From Neobacillus cucumis (GTDB lineage Bacteria; Bacillota; Bacilli; Bacillales_B; DSM-18226): a DNA stretch of 64,000 nt. A program made the translations under genes and the position numbers. The notes beneath the pieces were generated by a model that had not been told where the DNA came from, ran no database searches, and was given only the letters and a program-made list of their open reading frames with translations. Positions 35,148 to 43,154 of this stretch are shown here, one piece after another. The stretch's first letter is position 1; each line of letters starts with the position of its first letter. The stretch spans positions 243,362 through 307,361 of the forward strand of contig NZ_JAEHGC010000007.1 in assembly GCF_016107705.1 (NCBI RefSeq), read 5' to 3'.

Positions 35148-36587
35148 TCATTGTAAGGTTATGTTAAACTTTCTTAGTTTTTTATAAAATGTTCGTCTGC
35201 TCACCCCAAGAAGTTCCATCGCTTTTGTACGGTTATACTGTACTGCTTTTAATGCGGAAATAAATTTTGAACGTTCATCCGAGCCCTCTTCATCTATTTC
35301 ATGAGTTTTTTCTTGTTCTTTTACGAACGGTTGGTCTTCGACGGTTTGATTTTGGGTTATTTCCTGAGGTAGATGTTCCATTTGAATAACCGAACTGTCA
35401 CATAAAATAACTCCATGTTCAATAATGTTCATCATTTGCCGGACATTTCCAGGCCAATGATAGGCTTTTAATACCTCTATTACATCCTTTGAAAAAATTA
35501 ATTTTTTATTATAAATATTCGAAAAATTCTCCGTAAAATAGTTCGCTAATAATTCAATGTCTTGCGGTCTTTCTCGTAAAGCAGGTATCCAGATGGGCAT
35601 CACATTTATTCGATAGTAGAGATCCTCACGAAATTGTTTCATTTTAATCATTTCCGGAAGATTTTGATGAGTTGCTGCGATCACTCTAATATCCACCCTA
35701 ATGGTCTGATCGCCGCCAACTCGCTCAAGCTCCCTTTCTTGTAATACCCGCAGTAATTTTGCTTGAACATTTATCGGCATATCTCCAATTTCATCCAAAA
35801 AGATTGTCCCGCCATGGGCTAATTCAAATTTCCCGATTTTTCCACCCTTTTTGGCTCCGGTAAAGGCCCCATTTTCATATCCAAAGAGTTCTGATTCGAT
35901 TAAGGTTTCTGGAATTGCAGAGCAATTTATTTTAATAAACGGACCATCTTTGCGGGAGCTGGATTCATGAATCGCCTTGGCGAAAACTTCCTTCCCAACC
36001 CCGCTTTCCCCTCTTAACAGAATGGAGGCATTCGATACAGCAACGATTGAGGCTTTTTTTAAGCTCTTGATAAAAATGGGATCGCTGCCGATAATCTTCT
36101 TGAACGGGTCCTTTAGTTCCGATCCTTCATTTTGCTCCTTTTGCTTTTGTTCTCTTTTTTTAATTTCATTTAATTTCGTCAGCGCATTATAATAACGAAC
36201 GACCTCATTAACTTGTTTAAATACCGTGACACCACCAATAATTTTTCCATTACTGTATAGTGGTGTTGCATCCACTATTACTTCTGCTTTTAAATGATCA
36301 AGATATACGGGCTCATGTAAAATAGGGACGCCGGTTTCCATAACCGTTAAAATTCGTGCATTTGGTTCTACTTTTTTCATTTTCCTGCCAATTACTCTCT
36401 CAACAGGCACTTGTAAAATCCTGGTATAAGAGGGGTTCGCATAAACGATTATCCCCTTTTCATTTACAACAACAACTCCATCATGAATATAATTCAAAAC
36501 CTGAACCATTGGAAAGTCATGAATCGACGTTGGTTCGAAACTTTCTTTAAATATGAATTCCTGCAAGGAATTATTGTTTAAAAGCAT
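35148..36587 (-). CDS. Sigma-54-dependent activator (PAS, AAA+, Fis-type HTH)
   Basis: A 479-aa enhancer-binding protein. A PAS domain spans about residues 30-140 (GVVVVNEKGIIVYANPSYTR). The AAA+ domain from about 165 has Walker A GESGVGKE, the sigma-54 contact loop as GAFTGA near 240, Walker B GGTIFLDEIGDM and the arginine-finger region REDLYYRINV. The Fis-type helix-turn-helix is at the end (NRTKAMELLGVSRRTFYKKL). It lies inside the ABC-importer transcript and is the obvious regulator of the three -24/-12 promoters in this window. The PAS domain could bind a pathway acid or its CoA ester. Confidence 0.93.
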   Translation of the reverse strand: MLLNNNSLQEFIFKESFEPTSIHDFPMVQVLNYIHDGVVVVNEKGIIVYANPSYTRILQVPVERVIGRKMKKVEPNARILTVMETGVPILHEPVYLDHLKAEVIVDATPLYSNGKIIGGVTVFKQVNEVVRYYNALTKLNEIKKREQKQKEQNEGSELKDPFKKIIGSDPIFIKSLKKASIVAVSNASILLRGESGVGKEVFAKAIHESSSRKDGPFIKINCSAIPETLIESELFGYENGAFTGAKKGGKIGKFELAHGGTIFLDEIGDMPINVQAKLLRVLQERELERVGGDQTIRVDIRVIAATHQNLPEMIKMKQFREDLYYRINVMPIWIPALRERPQDIELLANYFTENFSNIYNKKLIFSKDVIEVLKAYHWPGNVRQMMNIIEHGVILCDSSVIQMEHLPQEITQNQTVEDQPFVKEQEKTHEIDEEGSDERSKFISALKAVQYNRTKAMELLGVSRRTFYKKLRKFNITLQ

Positions 36588-36602
36588 AATTTCACCATCC
36601 TA

Positions 36603-37346
36603 TTAATCGATAATCGCTAAGGCACGCACTTGCCCTCCTGTTTTACCAATATACGGAATTGGCGCTCCTGAAAAAGTAAATCTGGATTTTGGAATCTTAT
36701 TGATATTTACCATGTTTTCAATGATGGCAATAAAATCGTCATTAGGTAAGCCTAGAATCCGCGGTTTCAAAAAATTCATGTGAACGGGCATCGATAATTC
36801 TCCCGCTGCATCGACATTACAGTTATCAATTCCGACTGTTTTAACTCTTCTCTCGCGAAGCCATTCACCAGCATCTCTTGATAAACCCATATGTTCAAAT
36901 GCATACCTTACTGGATCATTAATCGTTGACCAGCCCGTAAAGATCAACACAATATCCCCTGGCTGGATTTTTGTTCCCGACCGAAACTCAGCTTCTTGCA
37001 GGTCTTTAGCAGTTACAACTGCTTTTGGTCCGAAACGAAAGGACACATCAAGCCAGACTGCATTTCCATACCCGCATTCCAGAGGCATTTTATCAATGGT
37101 AAATTCTGATTCCGGATCCCCATGAAAACAGGAGTCCATATGAGTACCAGTGTGTCCACAAATAACGATTTGCTCATTTTCAAATGAAATAATATCCGAT
37201 TCATCGTATTGGTTGATTCGCTTAAAGTCCATATAGGCTTGATGATTACGAGTTCCAGATAAAAAAAGCGGCGTGCGTCCGTGTGCAGGATGCTGCGGCA
37301 TTCCTTCATATATTCCCATTGTTAAATCAATAATTTGCGGCATCAT
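36603..37346 (-). CDS. Cyclase-family metal-dependent hydrolase
   Basis: A 247-aa protein of the kynurenine-formamidase/isatin-hydrolase family. The metal-binding signature is CGHTGTHMDSCFHGDP near residue 63 (HxGTHxDx3H form, with cysteine where proline is usual). VGIDNCNVDA and PKSRFTFSGAPIPYIGKTGG follow the family pattern. Members hydrolyse amides, lactams or cyclic diketone-like bonds, so a ring-opening step is possible here. GGGGG lies 3 nt before the first ATG and 6 nt before a second ATG (37343), which may be the real start. Confidence 0.82.
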   Translation of the reverse strand: MMPQIIDLTMGIYEGMPQHPAHGRTPLFLSGTRNHQAYMDFKRINQYDESDIISFENEQIVICGHTGTHMDSCFHGDPESEFTIDKMPLECGYGNAVWLDVSFRFGPKAVVTAKDLQEAEFRSGTKIQPGDIVLIFTGWSTINDPVRYAFEHMGLSRDAGEWLRERRVKTVGIDNCNVDAAGELSMPVHMNFLKPRILGLPNDDFIAIIENMVNINKIPKSRFTFSGAPIPYIGKTGGQVRALAIID

Positions 37347-37391
37347 AATCCCCCGATTCGTATTGTAATTTTGCCTTCAAACCTTCTTCTA

Positions 37392-38165
37392 TTAAAATCC
37401 AATATGTGAACCGCCAGAAATGTTTAAAACGTGTCCGGTAATGTAATTGGATCCGCCTGATGCTAAAAAGACAATCCCCGGTACGACATCATCCACTTTG
37501 GCAAAACGGTTTAATACGATTTTATTTTTGTAGGTATCAGCAAATTTATCACTTCGAATCGTTTTGGTCATATCGGTTTCAACGACCCCAAAGGCTACCG
37601 CGTTTGATTGAATTCGGTAGCGGCCCCACTCACGGGCAGTTGACATCGTCACCCCAATGACACCCGCTTTTGCCGCACTATAATTGATCTGGCCAATGGT
37701 TCCGCCTAAACCAGCAGTGGACGTAACATTGATAATTTTTCCATTCGACAATGCCTCTGGGTTTTCCTTCCCTCTTTCTATAAAAATAGGTGCAACTGCT
37801 TTAATACAATTAAACGCCCCTTTTAAACTCACATCTACTACTTTGTCCCATTGATCTTCATCCATTTTGTGAATCATTGCAGGGCGAATAATTCCTGCAT
37901 TATTAACGAGAATATTTACCGTTCCAAATATCTCAACAGCGGCATCAACCATTCTTTTTGCTTCCTCATAAACCGCAACGCTTCCTTGAACTCCATAGGC
38001 TTCCCCCTTATTTTTTCTGATTTCTTCAACGGTTACAGCTATGTCTGTTTCGTTTATATCATTCACAATAACCTTTGCACCTTGTTGGGCTAATCCAATG
38101 GCCGCTGCTCTCCCAATCCCATTTCCTGCACCCGTCACGATGGCAACTTGATCATGCAATAACAA
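37392..38165 (-). CDS. Short-chain dehydrogenase/reductase (FabG-like)
   Basis: A 257-aa classical SDR: TGAGNGIGRAAA near residue 12, NNAGI near 90, NVTSTAG with YSAAKAG near 160 and a GHVLNISGGSHIGF tail. It belongs to the FabG/hydroxyacyl-CoA dehydrogenase type. TTG at 38165 is preferred because AGGAG lies 9 nt upstream; an ATG at 38174 directly abuts that site. It is followed by the cyclase-family hydrolase, suggesting consecutive steps. Confidence 0.88.
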   Translation of the reverse strand: MLLHDQVAIVTGAGNGIGRAAAIGLAQQGAKVIVNDINETDIAVTVEEIRKNKGEAYGVQGSVAVYEEAKRMVDAAVEIFGTVNILVNNAGIIRPAMIHKMDEDQWDKVVDVSLKGAFNCIKAVAPIFIERGKENPEALSNGKIINVTSTAGLGGTIGQINYSAAKAGVIGVTMSTAREWGRYRIQSNAVAFGVVETDMTKTIRSDKFADTYKNKIVLNRFAKVDDVVPGIVFLASGGSNYITGHVLNISGGSHIGF

Positions 38166-38219
38166 TCCAATCATCTCCTAATCTCTTATTTCCACTATGT
38201 AAATAGTGATTCTAACGAT

Positions 38220-38924
38220 TTAAAGCCCCAAATACGCTGCTTTTATTTCTTCATTTTTTAATAGAGAATGAGCCTGATCTTCCAAGACAATTCTCCCCAT
38301 TTCTAAGACATAACCTCGATTCGCTATTTTAAGGGCCATATTTGCATTTTGTTCCACTAGTAAAATACTATGTCCTTTTTCATGCAAAGTCCGAATAATT
38401 TTGACCACATTTTGTACCAATACGGGGCTTAATCCCAAGGAAGGTTCATCAAACATCAGAAGTTTCGGCTCTGACATAATCCCTCTTCCAATCGCTACCA
38501 TCTGCTGCTGACCTCCGCTTAAACTGCTTGCAAGTTCATTTCTCTTCGTGTATACATCTGGAAAATATTCGTATACCTTTTCAAGTAATTCTAGTAAACT
38601 TGCACCCTTCCTGGATTTCTTGTAACCCATTTCTAAATTTTCTTTTACGGTCATGTCAGGGAATAGCTGACGGCCTTCAGGTACAAGAGTAATGCCGAGA
38701 TTGCTGGTTTTATTGTATGGAAGGTTTGATATATTCTGTCCATTAAATCTAATTTCGCCTGATTCAATGGGTTCAATTCCTGCAATGGCCTTAAGGGTTG
38801 TACTCTTTCCAGCTCCATTTGCACCGATTAATGCGACCATTTCCCCCTCATCAATCTGAAGAGAAATTCCTTTAATGGCTTTAATCGGGCCGTATGAAAT
38901 ATGGACATTCTCTAAACTAAGCAT
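38220..38924 (-). CDS. Branched-chain-type ABC importer ATP-binding protein (LivF)
   Basis: A 234-aa ATPase with Walker A GANGAGKST, signature LSGGQQQM and Walker B LLMFDEPSLGL; the end IKAAYLGL is typical of LivF. Its start overlaps the LivG stop by 8 nt. It powers import together with LivG, LivM, LivH and the binding protein. Adjacent catabolic genes make a carboxylate substrate more likely than amino acids. Confidence 0.94.
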   Translation of the reverse strand: MLSLENVHISYGPIKAIKGISLQIDEGEMVALIGANGAGKSTTLKAIAGIEPIESGEIRFNGQNISNLPYNKTSNLGITLVPEGRQLFPDMTVKENLEMGYKKSRKGASLLELLEKVYEYFPDVYTKRNELASSLSGGQQQMVAIGRGIMSEPKLLMFDEPSLGLSPVLVQNVVKIIRTLHEKGHSILLVEQNANMALKIANRGYVLEMGRIVLEDQAHSLLKNEEIKAAYLGL

Positions 38925-39720
38925 ATTCCACACTTCCTTCCTCTTCTATGTGGTGATCTTCATCCGGTGTTCCAAGGTAAACTTCTATCACTTTAGGATT
39001 GGTACTAATTTCTTTTGGGGTTCCCTCAGCAATTTTTGTTCCTTGATCCAAAACCACAATATAGTCACATAGATTCATAACCACCTTCATATCATGTTCA
39101 ACGATCAAGATGGAGAGTCCTTTATCTTTTAGTTTTCTTATGATTTGAACTAGCTTTGCAGACTCGGTTTCATTCATCCCTGCTGCCGGTTCATCCAAAA
39201 GTAATAATTTAGGATTAGCCGCTAAGGCAATGGCAATCTCCAGCTTCCTTTGTTCTCCATAAGGTAGACTTTTGGCAATCATATCCTTCTTATCTTCTAA
39301 TTCCATTAAGTTCAATATTTCGATCGCTTTCTCTTTCATTTTGTCTTGTTTTTCAACGTATTTCTTTCGATTCATAAAGGCTAATTTTAATAATCCTTTT
39401 ACTTCTAAATGTTGCCCGGTCAAAATATTATCGAGAACGGAAAGCTCTGAAAAAACGCTTGTATGTTGAAAGGTTCGCACCATTCCCAATGATGCCGTTT
39501 GATGGGCATTCAATTTTGTAATATTTGTGCCGGAGAAGATTACTTCCCCATCTGTTGGTGGTAAAAACCCGCTTAAGAGATTAAAGCAAGTGGTTTTCCC
39601 AGCGCCATTAGGCCCAATAATTCCAACAATACTTTGTTCAGCTACATTAAAGGAAATATCAGAATTAGCCGTTAATCCTCCAAAACGTTTACTTAAATTA
39701 GAAACTGACAATAATGCCAA
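38917..39720 (-). CDS. Branched-chain-type ABC importer ATP-binding protein (LivG)
   Basis: A 267-aa ATPase with Walker A GPNGAGKTT, signature-like LPYGEQRKLE and Walker B LLLLDEPAAGM, and the LivG-specific insertion following the Q loop (RTFQHTSVFSELSVLDNI). TTG start one base after the LivM stop, with GGAGG about 9 nt upstream; the longer frame would run into livM. Confidence 0.93.
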   Translation of the reverse strand: MALLSVSNLSKRFGGLTANSDISFNVAEQSIVGIIGPNGAGKTTCFNLLSGFLPPTDGEVIFSGTNITKLNAHQTASLGMVRTFQHTSVFSELSVLDNILTGQHLEVKGLLKLAFMNRKKYVEKQDKMKEKAIEILNLMELEDKKDMIAKSLPYGEQRKLEIAIALAANPKLLLLDEPAAGMNETESAKLVQIIRKLKDKGLSILIVEHDMKVVMNLCDYIVVLDQGTKIAEGTPKEISTNPKVIEVYLGTPDEDHHIEEEGSVEYA

Positions 39721-39721
39721 A

Positions 39722-40714
39722 CTACGACACCTCCTTTTCTTCCTCAACGACAGGAGATAAATGGGATTTCGTACCTTTATCCTTTTGGATTTTTGTACGA
39801 ATCACTTTAATAAGATTCGCAATCCCTTTCGGCATAAACTTAATCGATAAAACTAGAATGACACCGAATACAAGCAGCTGTACTTCTGGGGACATCCATA
39901 AAAATTCCGGGATAATCGTAAATATAAAGGCACCGAACAATGGTCCCAGTAAAAATCCTTTTCCACCTACAATGACCATCAATAATGCCTCGGTTGTATA
40001 ATGAACCGACAAAAGATCTGGGGTAATAATGCCAACAAATGGGGCATAAAGGGCACCCGCAAGCCCGGCAATAACAGCTGAAATGGTAAAAGCAATAATT
40101 TTATACTTAGATACGTTGATCCCAATTGAGCTTGCTAATAAATTTCCTTCCCGTATTGCAACAATTCCTCTTCCAAAAGGTATCCTCAGTGTAAATTTAA
40201 TAAAATAAATTACTCCTACTAATATTAGAAAAACAAAGTAGTAAAAAACCAGGGGATCTGACAAAGACATTTGCGTAAAGGGCAGCGTGGGAGAAGAAAC
40301 ACTTAAGCCCATTGCGCCACGGGTGATGTCAGTTAAATTCAGGATGATTAAGCGAAAAACTTCAGCAAATGCCAGTGTAATAATCGCAAAATGAACGCCT
40401 TGGAGGCGAAGGGACAAAAAGCCAACACACATTCCAATGAAGCCTGTAAAAATTAAAGCAAGGATTAAACTGATCCAATATGGAACCTCAAGACTTTGAT
40501 TTATCATTGTCGTAAAGTAAGCGCCCAATCCAAAAAATGCAGCATGACCAAATGATATTTCTCCAATATAACCGACAATAAAATTAAGGCTTAATGCAAG
40601 GATCGAGAAAATTCCGAATGTGATAATAATATTTAAATAGTAAGGATTATTTAAAATAAACGGGAGAGAGAGTAGGATTAGGAATAATAGGAAGTAGGCC
40701 AGCTTCTTTTGCAT
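39722..40714 (-). CDS. Branched-chain-type ABC importer permease (LivM)
   Basis: A 330-aa permease with about ten helices. LivM features are SLNFIVGYIGEISFGHAAFF near residue 42, the coupling segment VAIREGNLLASSIGINVSKYK near 180 and the VVGGKG-type loop (VIVGGKGFLLGPLFGAF). AAGGAGG precedes the ATG, which overlaps the LivH stop by one base. Confidence 0.93.
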   Translation of the reverse strand: MQKKLAYFLLFLILLSLPFILNNPYYLNIIITFGIFSILALSLNFIVGYIGEISFGHAAFFGLGAYFTTMINQSLEVPYWISLILALIFTGFIGMCVGFLSLRLQGVHFAIITLAFAEVFRLIILNLTDITRGAMGLSVSSPTLPFTQMSLSDPLVFYYFVFLILVGVIYFIKFTLRIPFGRGIVAIREGNLLASSIGINVSKYKIIAFTISAVIAGLAGALYAPFVGIITPDLLSVHYTTEALLMVIVGGKGFLLGPLFGAFIFTIIPEFLWMSPEVQLLVFGVILVLSIKFMPKGIANLIKVIRTKIQKDKGTKSHLSPVVEEEKEVS

Positions 40715-41583
40715 TATTGAGACCTCCTTTGAAATCCAAAGATTCCTTGCGGCCGAATTAATAATACGAGTATTAAGATGACATACCCAATAATGTCCTT
40801 CCAGGAGTTTCCTACTAGCGATGAGGCCCCAGTTTCAACGAATCCCAGCAGCATTCCCCCGATAATTGCACCTGGGACACTTCCTAAACCACCTAAAATA
40901 ACAATTACAAATCCTTTTAACATAACGCTCATCCCCATTGTTGGGGTGACATAGGTGGTTGGACCGATCAGAATTCCTGCAAGTGAGGCAATTGAAACAC
41001 CAAAGATAAAGGTAAAGGAATATATTTTTTTAATAGGAATCCCTGAAACCATAGCTCCCATTCGATTTTGAGATACAGCGCGCATGAGTTTTCCTAAATG
41101 GCTGTGTTTGATAAAGAGGTTTAACAACAGAATGACAACGATCCCCAAGAAGACAATTACAATTTTTTGCTGAGTGATAAATACATTCCCAATGTGCAGA
41201 ACACTATTAAACGGGCTGCTAATTTGTCTAGGAGTCGAACCATAAGCAATTGCAACCATGTTTAATAGAACGATACTTAAACCAAACGTTGCCAGCAACG
41301 AATTTAGATGATCAGTTTCTAGTAAAGACCTTAATGTAAAGCGCTCAATCAACCAGGCAATTAAACAGATAATAATGATGGTTACGATCCCTGCTTGGAA
41401 ATAATTCAATCCCAATTCCTGTTGAAGTACATATGAACCGAACGCCCCAAGCATATAAAATTCACCATGGGCAAAGTTAATCATTCCTAATATACCGAAA
41501 ATTAACGTTACTCCTAGAGCAAATAATGTATAGGTTAGTCCAATAACTAATCCATTTGCAATTAATTGATTTAGGATTTCCAA
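40714..41583 (-). CDS. Branched-chain-type ABC importer permease (LivH)
   Basis: A 289-aa permease with about eight helices: LFALGVTLIFGILGMINFAHG at the N terminus, MRAVSQNRMGAMVSGIPI near residue 180 and FVIVILGGLGSVPGAIIGG near 220, all LivH hallmarks. TTG start with AAAGGGGG about 8 nt upstream; a farther upstream TTG lacks a site. It is separated from the binding-protein gene by a hairpin that may set lower expression of the membrane components. Confidence 0.93.
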   Translation of the reverse strand: MEILNQLIANGLVIGLTYTLFALGVTLIFGILGMINFAHGEFYMLGAFGSYVLQQELGLNYFQAGIVTIIIICLIAWLIERFTLRSLLETDHLNSLLATFGLSIVLLNMVAIAYGSTPRQISSPFNSVLHIGNVFITQQKIVIVFLGIVVILLLNLFIKHSHLGKLMRAVSQNRMGAMVSGIPIKKIYSFTFIFGVSIASLAGILIGPTTYVTPTMGMSVMLKGFVIVILGGLGSVPGAIIGGMLLGFVETGASSLVGNSWKDIIGYVILILVLLIRPQGIFGFQRRSQ

Positions 41584-41667
41584 AAATAAATCCCCCTTTC
41601 TTCCCGCCAAGGGTAAAGACTGTTTTCAAGGAAGGTGTTTCCATTGAATTCTATTAAGTTATAACAA

Positions 41668-41703
41668 CCAAATAGCTTCCTAATTTAGCAGAAAGCTATT
41701 TGG
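41668..41703 (-). terminator. Intercistronic hairpin between binding-protein and permease genes
   Basis: CCAAATAGCTT and AAGCTATTTGG form an 11-bp stem with a 14-nt loop, followed by TTGTT rather than a clean T run. It is likely a partial terminator or mRNA stabiliser giving excess binding protein. Confidence 0.6.
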
Positions 41704-41718
41704 CTGTATATTTACCCA

Positions 41719-42867
41719 TTACTGTTGGTAAGGAACGATTTTACCGTCTTTAACCGTTAATGGGATGACTTTTCCTAACGCCTGTCCGTTTTCAAACTTT
41801 AAATCTCCTCTTGGTGATTGCCAGTCATTCCCTTCCAATGCTTTGGAAATCGCCTTATAATCATTTGAGGATCCTGCTTTATCCATTGCTTTTGCAACAA
41901 ACCAGATTGATTCGAAACCTAACATTTCCATTTTTTCAGGTTTATGATTGTATTCCTTCTCGAAAGCTGCAACAAATTTTTTGTTCATCTCATTGTCAAT
42001 CGAGTTTTGATAAAGGTCAGCAGAAATAACTCCTTCCGACCCTTCTCCTGCTAACTCGACCATCTTTGAATTAATATTTCCTGGTGCAAGCAGCTTCATT
42101 GTATTGTTGAAACCTAATTGATGAGCTTGCTTAAAGATCGCAGAATTGATTTCAATCGCTGCACCAACCACGTATAATGCATCTGCATTGGCCGCCTTTA
42201 ATTTCGTTAACGGGTTGGTAAAATCTGTATCTGTTAATTCAAAAAATTCAGTAGCCACGATTTTTGGAGCATCACTTCCGGACCAGTTTGCTTTTAAAGC
42301 TTTTAATTCTGCCTGGCCATAGTCCGTATTTTCAGCGATAACGGCAACCGTTTTTGGCTTTAACGTTTGAGCAATAAAGTTATGGAATGCTTTTCCATCC
42401 ATGTCATTTGTGCTATTTAACCGGAATCGATATGGATCGCGATCTGACATAATTTCTGGAGCTTTAGAAACGGTTACAACATTTATTAATTTATTTTTTG
42501 CAACCTCTTTTGTTGCCATGTTAACAGAACTGTTTACCCCGCCGGTAATGGCATCTACCCTGTCGCTCTCAATCAGTTTTTTATATTTCGTCACACCTAA
42601 CTCAGGTTTCGATTGATCATCTTCTGTAAGTAATTTAATTTTACGTCCTTTTAATATTCCGCCATCATCATTAATCATTTTTACAGCTAATTTTGCCCCA
42701 TCCAATGTTTGCTGGCCGTACAAAGCCGCAGGGCCTGTCAATGGAAGAACCGCACCAATCTTTATGTTTCCGCTTTCATTTTTACCCGAACCGCCTGATG
42801 CTTGTGAACATGCCCCTAAAATTAAAACCAAAATTATTACGAAAACTGAAAGTACTTTTTTTCTCAC
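41719..42867 (-). CDS. Branched-chain-type ABC importer substrate-binding lipoprotein
   Basis: A 382-aa lipoprotein with signal peptide and lipobox LGAC near residue 20. The mature part is a type I periplasmic-binding fold (IGAVLPLTGPAALYGQQTLDGAKLAVKM, then VIAENTDYGQAE and MLGFESIWFVAKAMDKAG), as in LivJ/LivK and aromatic-acid binding proteins. The GTG at 42867 has AAAGGAGGG 7 nt upstream. It starts about 28 nt downstream of the predicted sigma-54 transcription start. The ligand is probably the compound the island degrades. Confidence 0.93.
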   Translation of the reverse strand: MRKKVLSVFVIILVLILGACSQASGGSGKNESGNIKIGAVLPLTGPAALYGQQTLDGAKLAVKMINDDGGILKGRKIKLLTEDDQSKPELGVTKYKKLIESDRVDAITGGVNSSVNMATKEVAKNKLINVVTVSKAPEIMSDRDPYRFRLNSTNDMDGKAFHNFIAQTLKPKTVAVIAENTDYGQAELKALKANWSGSDAPKIVATEFFELTDTDFTNPLTKLKAANADALYVVGAAIEINSAIFKQAHQLGFNNTMKLLAPGNINSKMVELAGEGSEGVISADLYQNSIDNEMNKKFVAAFEKEYNHKPEKMEMLGFESIWFVAKAMDKAGSSNDYKAISKALEGNDWQSPRGDLKFENGQALGKVIPLTVKDGKIVPYQQ

Positions 42868-42905
42868 AAAATGACCCTCCTTTGATTTAATCACTTAATT
42901 AACAT

Positions 42906-42920
42906 GCAAGTACCATGCCA
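42906..42920 (-). promoter_or_regulatory. Sigma-54 (-24/-12) promoter of the ABC importer operon
   Basis: Minus strand TGGCATG-GTAC-TTGC with GG and GC separated by exactly 10 nt, the sigma-54 consensus. The predicted start falls near 42895, just upstream of the ribosome binding site. Confidence 0.85.
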
Positions 42921-42980
42921 AATAAAATAAGCACGAATTTCGTAATTTTATTACCCTTTTTGGAATTTTCAGTAAATGGA

Positions 42981-43026
42981 TTGTATACTTTTTTTCCTTT
43001 TTGTAGACAGGATACAGTTTGTATAC
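42981..43026. promoter_or_regulatory. Candidate activator-binding sites upstream of the importer promoter
   Basis: TTGTATAC at 42981 and TTTGTATAC at 43018 repeat 38 bp apart, about 60-105 bp upstream of the -24/-12 promoter. The same half-site forms the palindrome at 57660. Confidence 0.5.
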
Positions 43027-43112
43027 CCTTCTAAAAAAGTATGTATCTCTATTCAAGGAGCTATTTCACTTCAAATCCTTATTATTCCTATAAAACTACT
43101 AATATAAAGTGC

Positions 43113-43131
43113 AGGGAGATAGCCTCTCCCC
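43113..43131 (-). terminator. Weak hairpin after the long catabolic operon
   Basis: GGGAGA and TCTCCC form a short GC-rich stem 24 nt beyond the last gene. The following minus-strand sequence is only moderately T-rich. Confidence 0.4.
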
Positions 43132-43154
43132 TAGATCTGTTTATCGTGTATACC